This document shows, in pieces, positions 58,962-64,000 of a DNA stretch of 64,000 nucleotides. Source of the DNA: Carnobacterium jeotgali MS3 (GTDB lineage: Bacteria > Bacillota > Bacilli > Lactobacillales > Carnobacteriaceae); the NCBI RefSeq assembly GCF_000745125.1, contig NZ_JQNF01000003.1, forward strand, positions 372,001 to 436,000. The letters are read 5' to 3'. Numbering within the stretch: position 1 is the stretch's first letter; every line of letters starts with the position of its first letter. A program made the position numbers and the translations under genes. A model generated the notes under the pieces. That model did no database searches. It saw nothing but the letters and a program-made list of their open reading frames with translations, and was not told where the DNA came from.

Positions 58962-59205
58962 TAGTATATATACCCCTTTTTTTGCATTATTTTATTTATT
59001 ATACCATAAGTACGAGTTAAATAAGCTGTGAGAGAAATAAGAAAAACACAGCTTTGGATAAATAATGATGGATTCTTCACTAACTGCTTTTGTACCATAC
59101 AGAACTATTTCATATAAAATAGATTTATTACATATCTATTTAAACTTAAGAGCAATGGATACACTACAAAATATGGATTATTCTAACACATAAAAAGGAT
59201 TGCTT

Positions 59206-59415
59206 CTAGTCTTTGTCATTCTTTTTTCTTTTTTTGAAATTTAGCCAAGAAGAAATGAATAACAGAATTCCTGTCAACATATTTAAGTTAAAAATACTAT
59301 TCTTTGATAAAATGAAAGACAAGATATTCAAAACTATAATGATAATACTGCATACAAAAGTAATTCCATATAAAAGAGCAGTTATCTCCCATTCTTTTCC
59401 GAATATTTTTACCAT
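59206..59415 (-). CDS. Small membrane protein, unknown
   Basis: 69 aa, two membrane helices (about 11-35 and 42-60) and a lysine-rich tail (FKKRKKNDKD). No family recognised. The ATG at 59415 has GGAGAAG upstream. It follows the 111-aa membrane protein on the same strand, 38 bases away, so the two may work together. Confidence 0.65.
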   Translation of the reverse strand: MVKIFGKEWEITALLYGITFVCSIIIIVLNILSFILSKNSIFNLNMLTGILLFISSWLNFKKRKKNDKD

Positions 59416-59452
59416 TTCACTTCTCCAATTTGTGCAAACTATATTTATCAAA

Positions 59453-59788
59453 CTAACGGAATGATCTTGATAAGACCCTTCTATTCAAAACTATGCTAAT
59501 GACATTCAAACTAATCGTTACAAAAACATGGATTGCTGCGACCCATTTTAAAGTGCTTACCGTATCCAAAAGAGCTGAATAATCATTAATTTCAATTAAA
59601 TAGATGTTATAGGATAATTGAAACCACAAAGCAACTGCACAAGAACTCATACTTAACAATGTCGGGATTGAATGATTATTCCCTCTTTTATTGCGCCGCA
59701 TAATATTAACAGTAGGAATAATCCAGGCAATTAATCCAAGAATTAAACTACCCACATTAAGCCAACCGTAATCGAATAAATTAAACAT
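59453..59788 (-). CDS. Small membrane protein, unknown
   Basis: 111 aa with three membrane helices (about 8-28, 43-63, 80-104). FDYGWLNVGSLILGLIAWI starts the protein; similar short proteins occur in many Firmicutes without known function. A GGAG-type site precedes the ATG. Upstream of the 69-aa protein gene. Confidence 0.75.
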   Translation of the reverse strand: MFNLFDYGWLNVGSLILGLIAWIIPTVNIMRRNKRGNNHSIPTLLSMSSCAVALWFQLSYNIYLIEINDYSALLDTVSTLKWVAAIHVFVTISLNVISIVLNRRVLSRSFR

Positions 59789-59879
59789 ATTAAACTCCTT
59801 TCAAACCTTTTCATTTTGTAATTATTTATAAAAATATTTAAATCCGCATATTAGGTTCTTGATTCGTAGGCAAGGAACT

Positions 59880-60058
59880 TTACTTAAAAATGGGAAAAAC
59901 AAAGAAGTAAATACTTGTTTTACAAGAACCACCTTCAATATAATTCAATGCGTAAAAATAATAGTTATCCTCTTCTTTTTTAGCTGTTTGGTTCCATCCA
60001 ATTGATAGCAAAGTAGATAAGGCTAGGGCTAGTACAATATTTTTTTGAAATTAATCAT
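59880..60058 (-). pseudogene. Small exported peptide gene, frameshifted
   Basis: ATG at 60058 with TAGGAG upstream; MINFKK is followed by a run of seven A (opposite strand 60040-60046 T). Reading plus one base restores a frame IVLALALSTLLSIGWNQTAK and NYYFYALNYIEGGSCKTSI to a TAA at 59880, that is a signal peptide and a short mature part with one Cys. As given the frame stops after eight codons. It may be a sequencing slip, phase variation, or a dead gene. Confidence 0.55.
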
Positions 60059-60204
60059 TTATATTCTCCTAAGACAATCATTTTATAATATCGAATTGCT
60101 AGATACTTATAAATGACACGGGAAGATCACCGAAATCACTAATTTGTAACAGTCTATTTTGGGTTAGCTCTTAATAGAGGACTTTATAAAAATAGTAGAT
60201 TAGT

Positions 60205-60387
60205 TCATAATAAATAAAAAATTATTTGTTTTGGTTTGTTTTTTATTACACTCATTAATTGAGTATGTATTGAAAAACGTTCTTCTCTCTTAATCTTGAT
60301 CATATTTCCAATTATATAAATCCCTATTTCTGATAAGACAAATAAAAAGCTTGAAGAAATAAAAATAACGGTTACACGTTTTAACAT
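60205..60387 (-). CDS. Possible small membrane protein
   Basis: 60 aa: one hydrophobic helix (about 5-27) with a basic C-terminal part. AGGATAG precedes the ATG. No family recognised, neighbours are decayed; it may not be expressed. Confidence 0.4.
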   Translation of the reverse strand: MLKRVTVIFISSSFLFVLSEIGIYIIGNMIKIKREERFSIHTQLMSVIKNKPKQIIFYLL

Positions 60388-60507
60388 GAGTTATCTATCC
60401 TTATTATTGAAATCATAAAAAAATCCATTACTACATAATCATTTCATTACTAGTGTAATTTCCAACTATAATTCATGAAATAAATTTCAAAAGATAAAAG
60501 CTTTTCA

Positions 60508-60744
60508 CTAATATACTAAAGATGTTTGAAAAGTTACAAATAGAAGAAATAAAAAGACTGCTATATTAATCCAGCCACTTAATTGGTTGTTTTTTTGAAA
60601 TGATTCTATTCCTCTAACTAATGACAATAAACTTAAAAAGAATAACATAATGGAGAGTGATCCAGAGCTAGTACCTGTAGTGAGTCCATATAATGCACTG
60701 ATAATAACAAATGCTGATAAAACATATGTAATTTTTTTTAACAG
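60508..60744 (-). CDS. DUF3953-like small membrane protein, apparent CTG start
   Basis: An open frame of 78 codons with three membrane segments: KKITYVLSAFVIISALYG, LSIMLFFLSLLSLVRGIESF and WINIAVFLFLLFVTFQ. The pattern, with a Gly-Glu-x-Phe after the second helix, recalls the DUF3953 family. The frame has no ATG, GTG or TTG between its upstream stop and the first helix; CTG at 60744, seven bases after AGAAGG, is the only plausible start. It may be a genuine CTG gene or one whose start has mutated. Confidence 0.55.
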   Translation of the reverse strand: MLKKITYVLSAFVIISALYGLTTGTSSGSLSIMLFFLSLLSLVRGIESFQKNNQLSGWINIAVFLFLLFVTFQTSLVY

Positions 60745-61091
60745 AACAAAACCTTCTTTCTTATTTTATAGTCTGATTTCACAATAACCTAACAAATAGA
60801 TCTGTATAAGAGAATTCTACCATTCAATAAATAAGTAAGACAGTTCTCATTTCACTCAACGCCTAAATCCCCCTGAAATCATTACTTAATGATGGTATTA
60901 AATTTCATTTTCATCTGATAAATATCTGCTTTTAACTGTTTAATGTTTGAAGTAGGGTTTTATGGAAAATAATACTAATTAGTATTGCAATAGTAGAGCT
61001 AATAGTCATACCAAAGAAATTAAACTATCTAATAAACTTTGAGCTTTTTTTAATTTTTTCTTATCTAAAGTGGCTCTTTTTATTGATCAAA
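60745..61091. other. Decayed intergenic stretch
   Basis: 347 bases. On the minus strand two short frames offset by one base read like a membrane helix (TISSTIAILISIIFHK) and an amphipathic tail (KADIYQMKMKFNTIIK), which suggests a dead small membrane protein. Nothing intact is seen. Confidence 0.4.
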
Positions 61092-62003
61092 TTATACATT
61101 AATAAGTACAAGGGCTACTACAGTTAAAATAATTGCTATCTGATTTTTTTTAGTGATATTTTCTTTAAAGATAAAAAATCCAGCTATGTTAATTAATACG
61201 ATACTTCCGGCACTATAAATTGGAAATACTACAGAAGTTTTCAAAGTAGTTAATGAAAGGATTAAAAAATAAGAAGAAAATAAGTTGGGTATCCCTACTG
61301 CAAAACCAGTTAGGATATCCTTTTTCGTTATTGCTCCTTTTTTTCTAACCGTATAGAAAATACTTAATAAGAGCGCCACGAAGAATAATGCAAAAAGAAA
61401 GACATCTTTATAATCATTTAAGGCATACTTTTGATAGATTTTACTTGAAAACTCCGCCATACCCCCAAAGAAAAATAAACATATAATGGTAGGTTTAATA
61501 TCAAATTTTTCAAGAGACTTTTGTGATAGATTAACAATTAATATAGAAACTAAAGACAGTGCAATTCCCACCCATTGAGTGGTAGAAGGAAATTCTTTCC
61601 ATATAACGATTGAAAAAATCATTGGAATCAATATCCCGAGTTTAGCAAACGTACCTGAAATTCCTACACCATTTTCCTTTATACTTTTTTGATAGTATAC
61701 AAATGAAAGAAAAAAGAAGCACCCGAATATTCCTCCAACCATTAATCCCCATAAAATACTGGAATAAGGAGTTAAAATATAGTCATTATTACTGGATAGA
61801 AGTGAAATATCTTTTGCAAAAGGTATTTCACGAGTCATACCAGTAAATAGCTTGTTAGAAAAAATCATAACTAAACTAATAACAACCGCGATAAAGTAGT
61901 TGGCACTTGTTATTACATATCTATTTGCATTTGAATTTTCTGTATATTTAAACATAAGAGCAATAGACGCACTACATATAATAGCTAACATTAAATAAAA
62001 CAT
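61092..62003 (-). CDS. DMT-superfamily transporter
   Basis: 303-aa membrane protein with about ten hydrophobic segments (first at residues 2-18, last at 285-302). Lys-rich loops (YYQKSIKENGVG) and an EamA-like layout place it in the drug/metabolite transporter superfamily; it is only distantly like the EamA gene at 20550. The ATG has AAAGAGGAG upstream. No linked genes. Confidence 0.8.
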   Translation of the reverse strand: MFYLMLAIICSASIALMFKYTENSNANRYVITSANYFIAVVISLVMIFSNKLFTGMTREIPFAKDISLLSSNNDYILTPYSSILWGLMVGGIFGCFFFLSFVYYQKSIKENGVGISGTFAKLGILIPMIFSIVIWKEFPSTTQWVGIALSLVSILIVNLSQKSLEKFDIKPTIICLFFFGGMAEFSSKIYQKYALNDYKDVFLFALFFVALLLSIFYTVRKKGAITKKDILTGFAVGIPNLFSSYFLILSLTTLKTSVVFPIYSAGSIVLINIAGFFIFKENITKKNQIAIILTVVALVLINV

Positions 62004-62176
62004 ACTTACTCCTCTTTGAATTTTGGCGTATTTTAATACATGAGATTAGATAGAATCATATATTAAGAATTTTGAATGTACGCGTTTCTTTTTATTTTCC
62101 TGATTATTTTTAATGGAAAAAGAAAGCATTTTTCCTCTCTCTTTCTTATTAAGATATATGATAAAAACAGTTCCTT

Positions 62177-62383
62177 CTACTTTTTGACTATTTCATTATT
62201 GATAAATAGATTGTCAATCGTTGTTCCTAATACTGAGGCTATATTAAAGGCTAATTGTAAAGTTGGATCATACTTATCATTCTCAATAGCGTTAATGGTT
62301 TGTCTAGATACTTTGCAAATTTTAGCTAGTTCTTCTTGGGATAATTGTGCTATTTTTCTTAATTCTTTTATATGATTTTCCAT
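62177..62383 (-). CDS. XRE-family helix-turn-helix regulator
   Basis: 68-aa protein that consists of a single Cro/C1-type helix-turn-helix: KELRKIAQLSQEELAKICKVSRQTINAIENDKYDPTL covers residues 5-40 (key residues SQEELA and SRQTIN), and the rest is a short dimerisation helix. Its ATG follows the stop of the upstream membrane protein gene directly. The 12-bp inverted repeat before that gene is the likely operator. Confidence 0.93.
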   Translation of the reverse strand: MENHIKELRKIAQLSQEELAKICKVSRQTINAIENDKYDPTLQLAFNIASVLGTTIDNLFINNEIVKK

Positions 62384-62689
62384 TTAAGCACCATACTTCT
62401 TCTTGAAAAACAATAATGAAATTAAATAAATAATAGAGATAGTAGTAAGCTGGGACAATGGATTGATTCCTTCAAAAACTCCATTTCTCCAAATGATTTG
62501 GTAAGTATTTTTTATAATTTGAATGAGTATTATACCGATTACGACTGTGAATGTATACGACTGTGCTTTCATTTTTATAAAGTTTTTTCTTTCATCACCT
62601 AGTTTTGGTAAAGATATAAGGGTAAGAATGATAAGAATTGCATTAATAAGTAAAAAGATTAAAAATGATAGAAAAATAAGTGTGTTCAA
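62384..62689 (-). CDS. Small membrane protein cotranscribed with XRE regulator
   Basis: 101 aa with three membrane helices (about 3-25, 45-65, 80-96). The start is TTG (62689) after a strong AGGAGG. No family name; two-gene units of this kind (membrane protein plus XRE regulator) are common in Firmicutes, and a regulatory circuit is usual. A promoter and an operator-like palindrome lie just upstream. Confidence 0.8.
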   Translation of the reverse strand: MNTLIFLSFLIFLLINAILIILTLISLPKLGDERKNFIKMKAQSYTFTVVIGIILIQIIKNTYQIIWRNGVFEGINPLSQLTTISIIYLISLLFFKKKYGA

Positions 62690-62706
62690 TTAAATTCCTC
62701 CTAAAT

Positions 62707-62734
62707 AATAATGTCAAATCTGTTTGACATTATT
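62707..62734. promoter_or_regulatory. Perfect inverted repeat, likely XRE operator
   Basis: AATAATGTCAAA-4-TTTGACATTATT, 12-bp arms and a TCTG spacer. It covers the expected transcription start of the membrane protein-XRE pair. Confidence 0.75.
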
Positions 62735-62763
62735 ATTTTAGCATACAACAAAAGAATGTCCAA
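62735..62763 (-). promoter_or_regulatory. Promoter of the membrane protein-XRE pair
   Basis: On the minus strand TTGGAC (-35, 62758-62763), a 17-base spacer, TAAAAT (-10, 62735-62740), directly upstream of the inverted repeat. Confidence 0.65.
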
Positions 62764-63131
62764 AGTTTTTTACATATTCAGGAAATTAATTATATTTTAA
62801 CCAACAAATAAAATTACTTAAAATAATGTGTAAAAATTTAATTATATTAGAAAATTTTCTACTATTAGTCTATCTAATGCACTTCATTTTGTTTAAACTA
62901 GTATAAAGGACGTGGGTTCTTAAATTTTTAATAACTACAGAAAATAAAAATACGAAACAAACACTATATCAGCTATTCTAAAAGTACATGACTACTCCGA
63001 AATTTGTTATTAACAAGGTAAATGTAAAAATTTAAAAAGAATCTGATTAATTAAATAGTGGAACTATTTTTTAACTGAATATGTAGTCTTAGCTAAACAA
63101 AAATTAAAGGAAGAGAAAGGAGAAAATTAAG
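62764..63131. other. AT-rich intergenic stretch
   Basis: About 370 bases between divergent genes. It must contain the promoter of the GGDEF gene, but I cannot pick one box pair; no gene, repeat or strong hairpin is seen. Confidence 0.5.
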
Positions 63132-64000
63132 ATGTTATCATTTTATGATGGTTTTTTTCTGAATTTATGTGTGTTGATTACTGCACTGTTTTTGTATAAA
63201 GAACTCGCTAAAAGAAAATCTTTCGAAATGAAAACTGTAAGTACCTCTATTGTAATTGGTGTATTAAGCGGACTTCTAGCTGCTATTTTAATGCACTTTA
63301 GTATTAAAGCTAGCACAAATTCTATGATTGATCTTCGGATTGTTCCATTCATGTTAGTTATTCTTTATGGAAATTGGTTATCTGTCCTTAGTTCAGCTGT
63401 TCTAATTATTTTTGCAAGATTTATGATAGGTATAAACGCATATTCAGTTAGTAATATTATTTTCATTCTTGCATCATGGATGATTTTTTATTATTGTTTT
63501 AAAAAAATTAAAAATCGTTGGGTTTCCATTACAGTTATGCTCATTTTGAGCAATACTGTTTATACAGTATTGACTGTTATTCTTATAGACCTCAAAGAAC
63601 TTAATTTACTTTTAATATCAACCTACTGGATTAGCTGTATTTTAGGGGGACTCATCTCTGTTTATATGATGGATTACTTGACTGAAACTGAGATTATATT
63701 CAAAGAAAATAGATATCATTCTCGTACGGATCCATTGACTGGTCTAAATAATGTTCGTAGTTTTGAATTTGAGTTTAATAAAGCAAAAAATAAATTAGAA
63801 AAATCGAATGAAAATTTTTCGATTATGATTTTGGATATTGATCATTTTAAACAAGTAAATGATCAGTATGGTCACTTAGAGGGCGACTTAGTTTTGAAAA
63901 AATTAGCAGAAATTTTAAAAATGAGTCAAAATTCTAATGATATTATTTCTAGAAATGGTGGAGAAGAGTTCTCCGTTTTACTCAATGACTGTAACCATAA
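63132..64000 (+). CDS. Membrane GGDEF protein, putative diguanylate cyclase (cut by window)
   Basis: The first 289 residues are present. Five to six membrane helices (about 5-185) resemble 5TM-type sensor domains; after a short linker the GGDEF domain begins at RTDPLTGLNNVRSFE (about residue 198), followed by FSIMILDIDHFKQVNDQYGH and the active-site motif GGEEF at about 276. Such enzymes make cyclic di-GMP from two GTP. ATG at 63132, AAGGAGA nine bases upstream. The C-terminal part is outside the window. Confidence 0.9.
   Translation, partial: MLSFYDGFFLNLCVLITALFLYKELAKRKSFEMKTVSTSIVIGVLSGLLAAILMHFSIKASTNSMIDLRIVPFMLVILYGNWLSVLSSAVLIIFARFMIGINAYSVSNIIFILASWMIFYYCFKKIKNRWVSITVMLILSNTVYTVLTVILIDLKELNLLLISTYWISCILGGLISVYMMDYLTETEIIFKENRYHSRTDPLTGLNNVRSFEFEFNKAKNKLEKSNENFSIMILDIDHFKQVNDQYGHLEGDLVLKKLAEILKMSQNSNDIISRNGGEEFSVLLNDCNH

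Noticed and set aside
55106-62086. Shared 14-mer TTTGAATGTACGCG at 55106 and 62072
   Set aside because: A few exact 14-base matches are expected by chance in a 64-kb AT-rich window, and the surroundings do not agree.
62076-62375. 99-codon plus-strand frame
   Set aside because: Mostly antisense to the XRE gene; no ribosome site and a composition typical of antisense.
63143-63352. 69-codon minus-strand frame
   Set aside because: Antisense shadow of the GGDEF protein gene.

Overview
The window is chromosomal DNA from a low-GC Gram-positive bacterium. Gene content and order (gatCA, camS, ligA and pcrA close together; single-membrane cell-wall enzymes with GH73 and M15 domains; lipoboxes; strong AGGAGG ribosome sites; AT-rich spacers) fit the Lactobacillales, and Carnobacterium or a near relative is my best guess. 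That is inference from protein character; no search was run. I see no rRNA, tRNA, CRISPR array or prophage. Most genes lie on the minus strand.

Layout. 1-1765: gatA and gatC (tRNA amidation). 1974-2714: a YitV-like hydrolase. 2793-13356: an acyl-CoA/fatty-acid degradation region with a thioesterase, a divergent acyl-CoA dehydrogenase overlapping a LysR regulator, thiolase, FadN-type hydratase/dehydrogenase, CoA-transferase, acyl-CoA dehydrogenase and a separately transcribed acyl-CoA synthetase. The last two transcription units each carry the same 14-bp cre-like palindrome at the promoter, which suggests carbon catabolite repression. 13706-19309: camS, ligA, pcrA. 19549-25563: GntR regulator, EamA exporter, purB, purK, UPF0316 protein, xpt. 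25917-32659: cell-envelope genes (Ser/Thr/Pro-rich anchored protein, CNNM/CorC protein, class B PBP, TIM-barrel protein, GH73, M15 lipoprotein). 32800-37833: PTS-type IIC protein, VOC protein, Gfo/Idh/MocA oxidoreductase, secreted DUF1002 protein. 38449-40747: a broken locus where an IS30-family element and a deletion have destroyed a hydrolase-like gene and a glycosyltransferase. 41007-46237: branched-chain amino acid ABC transporter (livF, G, M, H, J) ending in a CBS-ACT protein. 46466-54953: two aromatic-acid-exporter-type proteins, an FtsX permease with its ATPase, an amino acid permease, a GRP sugar transporter. 55137-58961: flavoprotein, nucleotidase, YbaK deacylase, rRNA methyltransferase. 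59206-63131: AT-rich accessory stretch of small membrane proteins, decayed genes and an XRE regulator pair. 63132-end: start of a GGDEF protein, cut by the window.

Non-coding structure is the most unusual content. A ~114-bp hairpin repeat occurs three times, each against the 3' end of a minus-strand gene; two copies keep long stems with different sequences (compensatory change) and the third looks like a recombinant of the two types. A 51-bp tandem array behind the DUF1002 gene also has covarying hairpins. A 238-bp MITE-like element with 23-bp inverted ends follows the IIC gene. A gene for a DUF3953-like protein appears to lack any ATG/GTG/TTG start, and a small exported-peptide gene is frameshifted in a run of seven A.
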